From Phytohabitans suffuscus (GTDB lineage: Bacteria > Actinomycetota > Actinomycetes > Mycobacteriales > Micromonosporaceae), in NCBI RefSeq assembly GCF_011764565.1, contig NZ_AP022871.1:5704320-5768319 (forward strand): a DNA stretch of 64,000 nucleotides. The letters are read 5' to 3'. Under the pieces are notes generated by a model that was not told the origin of the DNA, ran no database searches, and saw nothing but the letters and a program-made list of their open reading frames with translations. Shown here one piece after another: positions 36,140 through 48,942 of this stretch. The translations under genes were made by a program, and so were the position numbers. The first letter of the stretch is position 1, and the number at the start of each line of letters is the position of its first letter.

Positions 36140-36172
36140 CCGCGCGTTCGACGCCCCCATCGACAGCGCGGC
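36139..36172 (+). promoter_or_regulatory. Leader hairpin 1 of the leuS attenuator
   Basis: GCCGCGC (36139-36145) pairs with GCGCGGC (36166-36172), with an inner TCGA/TCGA pairing. The left arm overlaps the leader stop codon, so ribosome position on the leader would decide whether it forms. Confidence 0.6.
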
Positions 36173-36173
36173 A

Positions 36174-36199
36174 GCCCCTCCTGTGTGAGGGGCATTTTT
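36174..36199 (+). terminator. Intrinsic terminator (attenuator) upstream of leuS
   Basis: GCCCCTC (36174-36180) and GAGGGGC (36187-36193) form a stem with a six-base loop, followed by ATTTTT. A T tract is unusual for this genome and makes this a convincing factor-independent terminator placed inside the leader. Confidence 0.75.
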
Positions 36200-36238
36200 G
36201 TGTCCCTTGGCGGGGCCTGCCATGCCCATGCGGTGGGC

Positions 36239-36269
36239 CCGTGCCTCGCACCCCCCGTGCGGGGCACGG
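36239..36269 (+). promoter_or_regulatory. Second large hairpin in the leuS leader
   Basis: CCGTGCC-T-CGCAC (36239-36251) pairs with GTGCG-G-GGCACGG (36257-36269), then CCTTTG, 26 bases before the leuS ribosome site GGAGG. It could be a second terminator or part of an alternative fold. Confidence 0.55.
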
Positions 36270-36306
36270 CCTTTGCCCTGACGAGAATGGCCCTGGAGGT
36301 AGAAAA

Positions 36307-39138
<2,832 letters not shown>

Positions 39139-39152
39139 GCCCGGTCTCGCTT

Positions 39153-39178
39153 GATACCCCCTGGGGGTAGGGGTATCG
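39153..39178. promoter_or_regulatory. CsoR-like copper operator and promoter
   Basis: GATACCCC (39153-39160) and GGGGTATC (39170-39177) are perfect inverted arms around CTGGGGGTA, the G/C-tract palindrome bound by CsoR repressors. The right arm contains TATCGT, a plausible -10 for a near-leaderless start at 39187. Copper binding to CsoR would release it. Confidence 0.75.
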
Positions 39179-39186
39179 TGTCCGGT

Positions 39187-39393
39187 ATGGATACGAGGAC
39201 CTACTCCGTCAGCGGTATGACCTGTGCGCACTGCGTCGGTTCGGTGAGCAGCGAGGTCGGCCAGATCCCGGGAGTCACCGGCGTCTCGGTCGACCTCGCC
39301 AGCGGCGTGGTGACCGTGACCAGCGACAGCCCGGTCGACGACGACGCGGTGCGCGCCGCCGTCGACGAGGCCGGCTACCAGCTGGTCAGCTAG
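39187..39393 (+). CDS. Heavy-metal-associated (copper chaperone-like) protein
   Basis: A 68-residue HMA-fold protein with the metal site GMTCAHCVGSV near the N-terminus and the beta-alpha-beta-beta-alpha-beta pattern typical of CopZ. It carries Cu(I) to partner ATPases or scavenges it. No copper ATPase or csoR gene is next to it, so it is a separate transcription unit with its own operator. The TAG stop lies in the CTAG target duplication of the MITE that follows. Confidence 0.88.
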   Translation: MDTRTYSVSGMTCAHCVGSVSSEVGQIPGVTGVSVDLASGVVTVTSDSPVDDDAVRAAVDEAGYQLVS

Positions 39394-39508
39394 GGCCTGT
39401 ATCAAATTCCTTGCCGGGCTGCGCCGGGCCCAGGTGGCGCCTTGCGCCCGCCACCACCTGACGCCATCTGGACTCCGGCTCGCACCGACAAACTCTTTGA
39501 TACAGGCC
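39394..39508. mobile_element. 115-bp MITE with 13-bp terminal inverted repeats
   Basis: GGCCTGTATCAAA (39394-39406) and TTTGATACAGGCC (39496-39508) are perfect terminal repeats, flanked on both sides by CTAG (39390-39393 and 39509-39512), a 4-bp target duplication of the YTAR type made by IS5-group elements. The interior is too short to code and contains G/C-rich hairpins. It inserted exactly at the stop codon of the copper chaperone, preserving the TAG. No parent IS is in the window. Confidence 0.85.
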
Positions 39509-39576
39509 CTAGGGCCTGCGGGGTCGCCGCCGGGGCTGGCGACCCACCGCGCCGGCCGGCGGCACGCTTCCCGGAC

Positions 39577-39592
39577 TCGAACACGTGTGCGA
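39577..39592. promoter_or_regulatory. LexA (SOS) box of the second dinB
   Basis: TCGAACACGTGTGCGA matches TCGAAC-N4-GTTCGA with one mismatch and ends two bases before the ATG. Confidence 0.75.
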
Positions 39593-39594
39593 AA

Positions 39595-40790
39595 ATGGTC
39601 CGCGTGGGTGGTGCCAGCATCCTGCACGCCGACCTCGACGCCTTCTACGCGTCGGTCGAGCAGCGGGACAACCCGGGCCTGCGCGGCCGCCCGGTCATCG
39701 TGGGCGGCGGCGTCGTGCTGGCCTGCAGCTACGAGGCGAAGGCCCGCGGCGTGCGCACGGCCATGGGGGACGCCAGGCCCGCCGGCTCTGTCCCGACGCC
39801 GTCGTGGTCCAGCCCCGGATGGCCGCCTACAGCGCGGCCAGCAAGGCCGTCTTCCAGGTCTTCCGCGACACGACCCCGCTGGTCGAGGGGATCTCCATCG
39901 ACGAGGCCTTCCTCGACGTGGGCGGCCTCCGCAGGATTTCTGGTACGCCGAGCGAGATCGCCGTTCACCTACGCGCGCGGGTCCGGCGCGAGGTCGGCCT
40001 GCCGATCACGGTCGGGGTGGCGAAGACCAAGTTCCTGGCCAAGGTGGCCAGTGCCGTGGCGAAGCCGGACGGCCTGCTGGTGGTGCCGGTCGGCGGCGAG
40101 CTGGCGTTCCTGCACCCGCTGCCGGTCGAGCGGCTGTGGGGCGTCGGCCCGGTCACCTCGGCCAAGCTGCGCGACCGCGGCCTGCGTACGGTCGGCGCGG
40201 TCGCCCGGATCGGCGAGGCGGCCCTCGTCTCGATGCTGGGCGTGGCGGCCGGGCGCCACCTGCACGCCCTGGCCCACAACCACGACCCCCGCACCATCCA
40301 GACCGGCCGTCGGCGGGGCTCGATCGGCGCCCAGCGCGCGCTCGGCCGCACCCCGCGCGGCCCGCGAGACCTCGACGCGGTGCTCTGCGGCCTGGTCGAC
40401 CGCGTCGCCCGGCGCATGCGCGCGGCCGACCGCGTGGGCCGCACCGTGATGCTGCGCCTGCGCTTCGACGACTTCTCCCGGGCGGCCCGCTCGCACACCC
40501 TGGCCAGGGCCACCTCCAACACGGGGACGATCCTGGAAGCCCTGCGCGGCCTGCTCTGCGCCGCCATGCCGATGATCGACGAGCGTGGCGTCACCCTCGT
40601 CGGCGTCGCGGTGGGAAACCTCGACGACGGCAGGGCCGTGCAGCTGATGCTCCCCTTCAACCCCGACAGCGGCGCCGAGCTCGACAGCGCGGTCGACGCC
40701 GTCCGCGACAGGTTCGGCTCGTCGGCCGTGACCCGCGCGGTCCTGCTGGGCCGCGCCCCCGGGCTGGCGATGCCCATGCTCCCCGACTGA
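39595..40790 (+). CDS. dinB: Second DNA polymerase IV, SOS-boxed (one-base frameshift)
   Basis: Y-family polymerase of about 398 residues, catalytically complete: HADLDAFYASVEQ and SIDEAFLDVGG, plus SYEAKARGVRTAMG, VGVAKTKFLAKVAS and LWGVGPVTSAKLRDRGL. The frame breaks at the G run 39765-39769: RTAMG should continue GRQARRLCPDAVVVQPRM in the next frame, one base missing. The LexA box at 39577-39592 suggests damage induction, unlike the dinB at 28666. The ATG has no ribosome site between box and start, so it may be leaderless. Confidence 0.88.
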
Positions 40791-40799
40791 CGCGGCCCG

Positions 40800-41747
40800 T
40801 CAGGCGCCGACCTCCAGCAGGGTCTTGCCGATCGTGGCGCGGGACTCGATCGCGGCGTGGGCGTCCGACGCGCGCTCCAGCGGGAAGCGCTGCCCGATCA
40901 CCGGGCGCAGGCGGCCGGCGGCCCCTTCCGCGAGCGCGCTCTCCACATACTCGCGCAGCTGCGCCGGGGTCGGGCGGGGGCGGATCAGGGTGACGCCCCG
41001 GGCGGCCGCGGCCTCCGGCGCGATGGCGGCCCACGAGCCGCTGGCCAGGCCGTAGCTCAGCATGCGGCCGCCCGGTGCGAGCAGCTCGAAGGCCGCCCGC
41101 GCGATCTCGCCGCCCACGCCGTCCAGCACGACGTCGACGGTGCCGGCGCGGCCGGCCCAGCCCGGCTCGCGATAGTCCACCGCGGCGTCCGCGCCGAGCT
41201 GGCGGGCCAGTGCCAGCTTGCGTACGCCGCCCGCCGCGGCCACCACGTGGGCACCGGCCGCCTTGGCCAGCTGGACGGCCAGGCTGCCCACGCCGCCGGC
41301 CGCCGCCTCGACCAGGACGCGGTCGCCGGGGGACAGGGCCGCCGCGCGGACGAGCATCGTGGCCGTACGGCCGTCGGCGAGCAGGGCCACCGCCTCGTCG
41401 AGCGCCAGCCCCGCCGGCACCTCGTACGGGGAGGCGGCGTCGACCACCACCCGGGACGCGTACCCGCCGGTGCCGTCGAGGCTGCTGACCACGCGGCGCC
41501 CCACCAGGGCGGCGTCCGCCTCCGGGCCCACCGCCGCGATCACGCCGCCGACGCCGTTGCCGGGGATGAGCGGGGGCCGGGCGTTGGACGGACCGCTGCC
41601 GGTCGCGCGGAACTGGGTCTCGACGAACGTGATGTTGGCGTACGCCACGTCGACGAGAACCTGCCCCGGGCCGGGCACCGGGTCCGGGGCGTCGCCGGCC
41701 ACCAGCACCGAAGGGTCACCGAACCTCGTCAGCCAGATCGCTCGCAC
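40800..41747 (-). CDS. Zinc-type/quinone oxidoreductase (MDR family)
   Basis: A 315-residue medium-chain reductase. It begins MRAIWLTRFGDPSVL, with PGNGVGGVIAAVG and a Rossmann NADPH loop in VLVEAAAGGVGSLAVQLAKAAGAHVVAAAGG. The catalytic zinc ligands are absent, as in zeta-crystallin-type NADPH:quinone reductases. It ends FPLERASDAHAAIESRATIGKTLL. The gene is convergent with the second dinB across 9 bases, and has a GTG start. Confidence 0.88.
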   Translation of the reverse strand: MRAIWLTRFGDPSVLVAGDAPDPVPGPGQVLVDVAYANITFVETQFRATGSGPSNARPPLIPGNGVGGVIAAVGPEADAALVGRRVVSSLDGTGGYASRVVVDAASPYEVPAGLALDEAVALLADGRTATMLVRAAALSPGDRVLVEAAAGGVGSLAVQLAKAAGAHVVAAAGGVRKLALARQLGADAAVDYREPGWAGRAGTVDVVLDGVGGEIARAAFELLAPGGRMLSYGLASGSWAAIAPEAAAARGVTLIRPRPTPAQLREYVESALAEGAAGRLRPVIGQRFPLERASDAHAAIESRATIGKTLLEVGA

Positions 41748-41900
41748 ACCGCCGAGTCTGCAACCTCAACCGGACCTGAGGTCAAGCTCTTGCCGGTGGC
41801 CAGGCGGCACACGTTCCGGCCGCCGCTCCGGCAGAGACGCCGAGCAATGCGATCTTGCCAACCTTGTTTCCGATCATGGTGAGCTTCCGGGCCGTACCCG

Positions 41901-41917
41901 TAAAGTTTCTTTCTGAT
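41901..41917. promoter_or_regulatory. Candidate RpiR-regulon operator upstream of the GH3 gene
   Basis: TAAAGTTTCTTTCTGAT resembles TTAAGTTTCTTTTCTGA at 59684-59700 just before the RpiR gene. Both are AT-rich islands in GC-rich gaps. The match suggests a shared regulator. Confidence 0.45.
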
Positions 41918-42029
41918 ATGGCATTGACGCGGCCAAATCGGCGCAACGAGGATCGACCGTTAGCGGCACAGCGGACAGCCCGGGCCATCGGGGCTGCCGG
42001 GCACCCGGCCGTGCCGCGGGGGAGACGAT

Positions 42030-44186
<2,157 letters not shown>

Positions 44187-44198
44187 CCCTCCAGCAGC

Positions 44199-44237
44199 CG
44201 GTCAGGGCGCTCCCCGTCCCGGGGAGCGCCCTGACCG
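44199..44237 (+). terminator. Perfect 17-bp hairpin after the GH3 gene
   Basis: CGGTCAGGGCGCTCCCC (44199-44215) pairs completely with GGGGAGCGCCCTGACCG (44221-44237) across five bases, 13 bases after the stop. No T tract, in keeping with actinobacterial terminators. Confidence 0.8.
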
Positions 44238-44348
44238 CGTCGTGCACCTGCTCCAGCCCCGGGTCGCACTCCCCCGAGGTACGTGACCGAGGGTGGGCAG
44301 GGGCACGCGCGCGGAACCCCGTGGGCGCTTTCTAGCCTGGCAGGGGCC

Positions 44349-47300
44349 GTGATACAAACGCACATACACGTGGCACACACAGCTCATACGCAGTTCGCGG
44401 TGCTTGGACCGGTCACCGTGGTGATCGATGGTCGCCGCCACCGGATCCCCCGCGCGCAGACCCGCGGCCTGCTCGCGCTCATGCTCCTCAACCTCGGCCG
44501 GCGGATCTCCCGCGAGGGCGTGATCGAGGCGATGTGGGCCGGCGCACCGCCTTCCACGGCCCGTTCCCAGGTGCACAACGCGGTCACCGTGATCCGCGGC
44601 CATCTCGCCGACCTCGGCGCGCCCGACGTGCTCGACAGCGGCCCCTCCGGGTATGAGCTGCTGGTCGAGCCGGAGCAGGTCGACGCCGCCCGCTTCGACG
44701 ACGGCGTACGGCTGGCCCACGACGCCGCCGCGCGGGGCGACCACAAGGAGGCGGTACGCCTGCTGCGCGGCGCGCTCGACCTGTGGACCGGCGAGCCGCT
44801 CGCCGACGCCACCGGCGCGTTCGTCGGAGCCGCCCGGGCCCGGCTGGTCGAGCGCCGGCTCACCGCGGTCGAAGACCTCGCCGACCTGGAGCTCGACCTC
44901 GGCCGGGCCGAGGCGGTGGCCGCCGAGATCGCCCCGCTGGTCGACGCGCACCCGATGCGGGAGCGGCTGCGGGTACGGCAGATGACCGCCCTGTACCGCA
45001 GCGGGCGGCAGGTCGAGGCGCTGCAGAGCTACCGGTTGTACCGCAACCTGCTCGCCGAGTACGAAGGGCTCGACCCGGGGCGGGAGATCGCCGAGCTGGA
45101 GCGGATGATCCTGCGCGCCGACCCGGTGCCGGCCGCCGCCCCCGTCCCGGCGGAGCCGGCCCCGGCCGCGCCGGCGCTGCTGCCGCCGGACATCCCCGAC
45201 TTCACCGGCCGGGACGGGCCGGCGGGCGAGCTGCACCACCTGCTGACGGCCGGGCGCCCGTCGAGCGCGCTCGCCGTCGCCGGCGTCGCGGGCATGGGTG
45301 GCGTGGGCAAGACCACCCTCGCGGTACACGTGGCGCACCTCGCCGCCGGCGCGTACCCGGACGGCCAGCTCTACGCCAACCTGCGCGGCGCCGAGGCGGT
45401 CGCGCTCGACCCGGGCGACGTGCTGGCCCGCTTCCTGCGCGCGCTCGGCGTCGACGCCCGCGCCATCCCGAACGACCCGGTCGGGCGGGCCGAGATGTAC
45501 CGCACCCGGCTGGCCGGCCACCGGGTGCTCGTGGTGCTCGACAACGCCGCCTCCGAGGAGCAGGTGCGGCCGCTGCTGCCCGGCGCGGCGAGCTGCGCGG
45601 TACTGGTGACCAGCCGGGCCCGGCTCACCGGCGTCGAGGGTGCCCGCTGGATCGATTTAGACGTCTTCGCCCGCGCCGAGGCGGTACGGCTGTTCGGCCG
45701 GGTCGCCGGGGAGGAGCGGGTGGCCGCCGAGCCCGACGAGGCGGCCGAGATCGTGCGCCTGTGCGGCGGGCTCCCGCTCGCCGTACGGGTGGCCGGCGCC
45801 CGGCTCACCGCCCGCCCCACCTGGCGGCTGTCACACCTGTCCCGGATGCTCCGCGACGAGCGGCGGCGGCTGGACCGGCTGGCCACCGGCGACCTGGAGG
45901 TGCGCGCCTCGCTGGCGCTCAGCTACGAGGGGCTGAAGGGGGAGGCGAAGCGGCTCTTCCGGCGGCTCGGCCGCTTCGACACCCCGGACTTCCCGGCCTG
46001 GCTGGCCGGCGCGGTGCTGGAGGAGTCGGCGGACGCGGCCGGGCTCCTGGAGTCCCTTGTGGACGCCCAGCTCGTCGCGGTGTCCGGTGTGGACGCCGCC
46101 GGCCAGATCCGCTACCGCTTCCACGACCTGGTCCGCCTTTACGCCCGCGAGCGGGCCGACGTCGAGGACCCGCCCGGCGACCGCCTGGAGGTGCTCGGCG
46201 GCGGCTTCGGCGGCTGGCTGGCGATCGCCGAGCGGATGGCCGCCCGGGTGCCCGGCCCGTGCTACGCGGCGATCAGCGGCTCGGCCCACCGGCCGCCGGT
46301 CGAGATGCCGCCGGACGACGTGGAGCCGCTGGACTGGTTCGACGCCGAGCGGTCCGCGCTGCTCTCGGCGGTACGGCAGGCGTGCGCGGCCGACCTCGAC
46401 GAGATCGCCTTCGACCTCGCCGGCTGCCTGGAGAAGTACTTCGACATCCGCGGCATGTACGGCGACTGGAGCGCCACCAACCGCCTCGTGCTGGCCGCCT
46501 GCCGCCGCTCCGGCAACCTGCTCGGCGAGGCCGTGATGCTGCGCGGCCTGATCGACGTGGTGACCTGGAACAGCACGCCCGACGAGGGCGACGCGACGAC
46601 CCGCTTCCACGCGGACGCGTTCAAGCTGCTGGACATGTTCGACCAGCTGGGGGAGCGGCGGGGCATGTCCGACGCGGCGGTGATGTGCTCGTGGGCGCTC
46701 ACCGCGCGGGGCGCGCAGGCGCAGGCCCTGGCGTACGGCGAGCGGGCGCTGCGGCTGGCCGGGGAGACCGGCCACCTCGGCGGGCAGGCGCGGGCGCACG
46801 TCGCGCTGGCGGTGGCCCGGGCGGAGACCCGCGACGTGACGGAGGCGATCGGCCACCTGGACGCGGCGCTGGCGGCCGCGCGGGCGCTGGGCAACCCGCG
46901 GTACGAGACGGCGGTGCTGCAGTTTCTCGGCATCGCCTACCGGGAGGCCGGCGAGCTGGAGACGAGCGCCCGGATGCTCGGCGAGTCCCTCGCGATCTCC
47001 CGGCGCTACCGGGACGTCTACACCGAGGTGCTGACGATGGTCGCGCTGTCCCGCCTGTACCTGCGGCACGGCGACCCGCGGGCCCGGGAGGCGGCGGAGG
47101 CGTCGCTGGCGCTCGGCCGGGAGTTCAACATGAGCCACCACGTGGCCGACGCGCTGGGTGCGCTGGGCGAGGTCGAGCTGGCCGGCGGGCGGCCGGAGCA
47201 GGCGGTGTCCTACCTGGAGCAGTCGGTCGCGATCTGGCGCAAACGCGGCTGGCTCTCCTTCCTCGCCACCGCGCTGTACGTGCTGGGCCAGGCGTACGAG

Positions 47301-47381
47301 GCGAGCGGCGACCAGCCCGCCGCCGACCGCGTGCGCGGCGAGGCGGCGCGGATCCTGGCCTCGCTCGACACCGGGCGGTGA
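44349..47381 (+). CDS. AfsR/SARP family transcriptional regulator with NB-ARC and TPR domains
   Basis: About 1010 residues. An OmpR-like winged helix (FAVLGPVTVVIDG, GLLALMLLNLGRRISREGVIEAMWAG) and bacterial transcriptional activation domain cover residues 10-250. An NB-ARC/STAND ATPase follows with Walker A GMGGVGKTTLAVH, Walker B VLVVLDNAASEEQVRPLLPG and CGGLPLAVRVAGARL. The C-terminal third consists of TPR repeats (ALAYGERALRLAGETGH, AVSYLEQSVAIWRK). Such proteins activate secondary metabolism genes; the target is unknown. I chose the GTG at 44349; earlier (44283) and later (44370) in-frame starts are possible. Confidence 0.88.
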   Translation: MIQTHIHVAHTAHTQFAVLGPVTVVIDGRRHRIPRAQTRGLLALMLLNLGRRISREGVIEAMWAGAPPSTARSQVHNAVTVIRGHLADLGAPDVLDSGPSGYELLVEPEQVDAARFDDGVRLAHDAAARGDHKEAVRLLRGALDLWTGEPLADATGAFVGAARARLVERRLTAVEDLADLELDLGRAEAVAAEIAPLVDAHPMRERLRVRQMTALYRSGRQVEALQSYRLYRNLLAEYEGLDPGREIAELERMILRADPVPAAAPVPAEPAPAAPALLPPDIPDFTGRDGPAGELHHLLTAGRPSSALAVAGVAGMGGVGKTTLAVHVAHLAAGAYPDGQLYANLRGAEAVALDPGDVLARFLRALGVDARAIPNDPVGRAEMYRTRLAGHRVLVVLDNAASEEQVRPLLPGAASCAVLVTSRARLTGVEGARWIDLDVFARAEAVRLFGRVAGEERVAAEPDEAAEIVRLCGGLPLAVRVAGARLTARPTWRLSHLSRMLRDERRRLDRLATGDLEVRASLALSYEGLKGEAKRLFRRLGRFDTPDFPAWLAGAVLEESADAAGLLESLVDAQLVAVSGVDAAGQIRYRFHDLVRLYARERADVEDPPGDRLEVLGGGFGGWLAIAERMAARVPGPCYAAISGSAHRPPVEMPPDDVEPLDWFDAERSALLSAVRQACAADLDEIAFDLAGCLEKYFDIRGMYGDWSATNRLVLAACRRSGNLLGEAVMLRGLIDVVTWNSTPDEGDATTRFHADAFKLLDMFDQLGERRGMSDAAVMCSWALTARGAQAQALAYGERALRLAGETGHLGGQARAHVALAVARAETRDVTEAIGHLDAALAAARALGNPRYETAVLQFLGIAYREAGELETSARMLGESLAISRRYRDVYTEVLTMVALSRLYLRHGDPRAREAAEASLALGREFNMSHHVADALGALGEVELAGGRPEQAVSYLEQSVAIWRKRGWLSFLATALYVLGQAYEASGDQPAADRVRGEAARILASLDTGR

Positions 47382-47430
47382 CGCTCGACCGCCGGCGGTG
47401 ATGCCTCAACGCCGGGCGGCGACCTCGGCG
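47368..47430. repeat. Three imperfect 20-bp units spanning two stop codons
   Basis: Units at about 47368-47389, 47390-47410 and 47411-47430 share CCGGGCGGTGA-like cores. The first holds the TGA of the afsR-type gene, the second the stop of the convergent endonuclease-like gene. Confidence 0.65.
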
Positions 47431-48065
47431 CGCACCTCGTCGGCGGCCCTGCGGTCGATCGAGACGCGGACGAGGGCGGAGGCGAGGCGGGTCACCTCGT
47501 CACGAGCGACGAGCCCGCTCAGCTCCGCGGCCGACGCCGGCAGGTCCAGCCGCTGCGCCCCGGCGACCACCTTGCGGTCCACGTACGGGGCTAGATCGGT
47601 CCAGACCGCCTGGGCCTCGCGGAGGAAGATGTCGGCGCCGGTGGGGCCGATCCCGGGAAACTCGATCAGCAGGCGGCGCAGCGCCCGCTCGTCCCGGCCG
47701 GCCTCGCGCCGCAGCCGGCGCAGGTCGTCGTGCCAGCGGGTCAGGCACAGCTCGGCGCCCTTGCCCAGCATCGTGGCGGTCCGCTCGTCGTACCTGCGGT
47801 AGTGCGCGCGCCCGAGCGCGTCGACCCGGTCCTGCCAGCTCGCCTCCCGCATCGCCCGCGGGGTGCGGCAGCCGGCCGCGAAGAGCTGCCGGGCGGCGGC
47901 CACGGCGATGGTGGTGGAGATCCGGGTGCTCAGGAGCGTGGCGAGCACCAGCAGCTGGTACAGCGGTCCGGGCCGGTCGGCGAGGCGGATGCCGGCCTCC
48001 TCCGCGTAGGTCCGTCCATAGCGTTTCACCGCCGCTCGGGCGGTCTCTCGTCGCCGGTCAGCCAT
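47406..48065 (-). CDS. Endonuclease III-like HhH-GPD protein lacking the catalytic lysine
   Basis: A 219-residue protein with the HhH-GPD base-excision fold: GPLYQLLVLATLLSTRISTTIAVAAARQLF, the helix-hairpin-helix FPGIGPTGADIFL and the catalytic-Asp position VDRKV. In bifunctional Endo III the hairpin has a catalytic Lys (PGVGRKTA); here Thr-Gly occupies that place. There is no C-terminal four-Cys iron-sulphur site. It may be a monofunctional glycosylase or a non-catalytic DNA binder. The ATG at 48065 gives the best N-terminus. Confidence 0.75.
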   Translation of the reverse strand: MADRRRETARAAVKRYGRTYAEEAGIRLADRPGPLYQLLVLATLLSTRISTTIAVAAARQLFAAGCRTPRAMREASWQDRVDALGRAHYRRYDERTATMLGKGAELCLTRWHDDLRRLRREAGRDERALRRLLIEFPGIGPTGADIFLREAQAVWTDLAPYVDRKVVAGAQRLDLPASAAELSGLVARDEVTRLASALVRVSIDRRAADEVRAEVAARR

Positions 48066-48093
48066 GCCGGTTGGGTACCCCGTCCCACAAGGC

Positions 48094-48129
48094 GGTACGC
48101 CCCCGCCAGTGTGGCAACGGGGGCGTACC
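48094..48129. other. Perfect 12-bp stem-loop upstream of the HhH gene
   Basis: GGTACGCCCCCG (48094-48105) and CGGGGGCGTACC (48118-48129) with a 12-base loop. It lies 29 bases upstream of the minus-strand start at 48065 and could be a 5' UTR structure or an attenuator. Confidence 0.55.
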
Positions 48130-48316
48130 AAGTTCGTGGGTAGGATCCGGTCCAACCGGGAGGATCATCCCGCCGATGTTGATCGTGGAGAGTGAATCTC
48201 CGCTGGACGTCGATCCTGGTGGCGTGTGGGGTCGGAGAGGGTAGCGCGCCTTCCTCTTGTGACACCTCGCGCCGGGCACGGGGGTAGGTTGCAATGTCGT
48301 CTCTGCAGATGCCAGG

Positions 48317-48327
48317 TGCAACTTGCA
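48317..48327. promoter_or_regulatory. Palindrome TGCAACTTGCA
   Basis: An 11-bp near-perfect palindrome; its partner TGCAAGTTGCA is at 48854-48864, and isolated GTTGCA halves lie close to both. Candidate operator pair in the 877-base gap between the HhH gene and the LuxR gene. Confidence 0.4.
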
Positions 48328-48455
48328 GATTGGTGGCCGTAAACCCTTCCCATCGAAGGTCCAACCCGGCATCATTACTACTCGTTGAGATACTAGCTCT
48401 GATGCGGATCTCTCGGAGGAGGGGTTGCTAGCCAGGACGGTGATGGTCCCTTAGC

Positions 48456-48569
48456 TCACGGGTTGAATCGGGCAGCCATGGCGACCGTGGCACCGGCCGC
48501 CGATGCTGCTACCAGAACGCTAAAGGCCATCACCGAAATGGTGATGACTGTGCGCCTGACTTTTCTCAT
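48456..48569 (-). CDS. Small secreted or membrane peptide, 37 residues
   Basis: It starts MRKVRRTVITISVMAFSVLV and continues Ala-rich to end AARFNP: a basic N-terminus followed by a hydrophobic core of a signal peptide or membrane helix, with almost nothing after it. AGGAG lies 11-15 bases before the ATG. The gene is too short for routine gene finding. It sits alone in the gap between the endonuclease-like gene and the LuxR regulator. Function is unknown; a signalling peptide or stress membrane peptide are options. Confidence 0.5.
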   Translation of the reverse strand: MRKVRRTVITISVMAFSVLVAASAAGATVAMAARFNP

Positions 48570-48853
48570 GGCCAAACACGCTCCTGCCAAGCGTTGCGAA
48601 CACCTTCGCCGATTACCGCCTCGTAATCAGTGAAGGGGTTCGTTGCCTCCATTACACCCGGCCAGGTAATTGGTACTCAGAGTCAGGTGACTCGGGAAAC
48701 AGAAGGTAAACAGCAGTGAAACGCATGCCCAACGATAGGCAGCGCTACACTGTCGATAATTCACGCCCGTCTTCGGCGAGTCGGTATGTCGCTGACGGAG
48801 CGTATGCAAAGCCCGAATGGCCCGGCATCACGTTAGTCAGGGTTGCATCGGGG

Positions 48854-48864
48854 TGCAAGTTGCA
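48854..48864. promoter_or_regulatory. Palindrome TGCAAGTTGCA upstream of the LuxR gene
   Basis: About 80 bases before the LuxR start, preceded by GGTTGCATCGGGG, so three TTGCA/TGCAA half-sites are clustered. Confidence 0.4.
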
Positions 48865-48942
48865 TGAGGGGTGGACCGATTGGCGCGGGTGTACATCGCG
48901 TGAACGACGAGTTCGTGGCGGCGGACGAAGGGTGAGTTTCAC

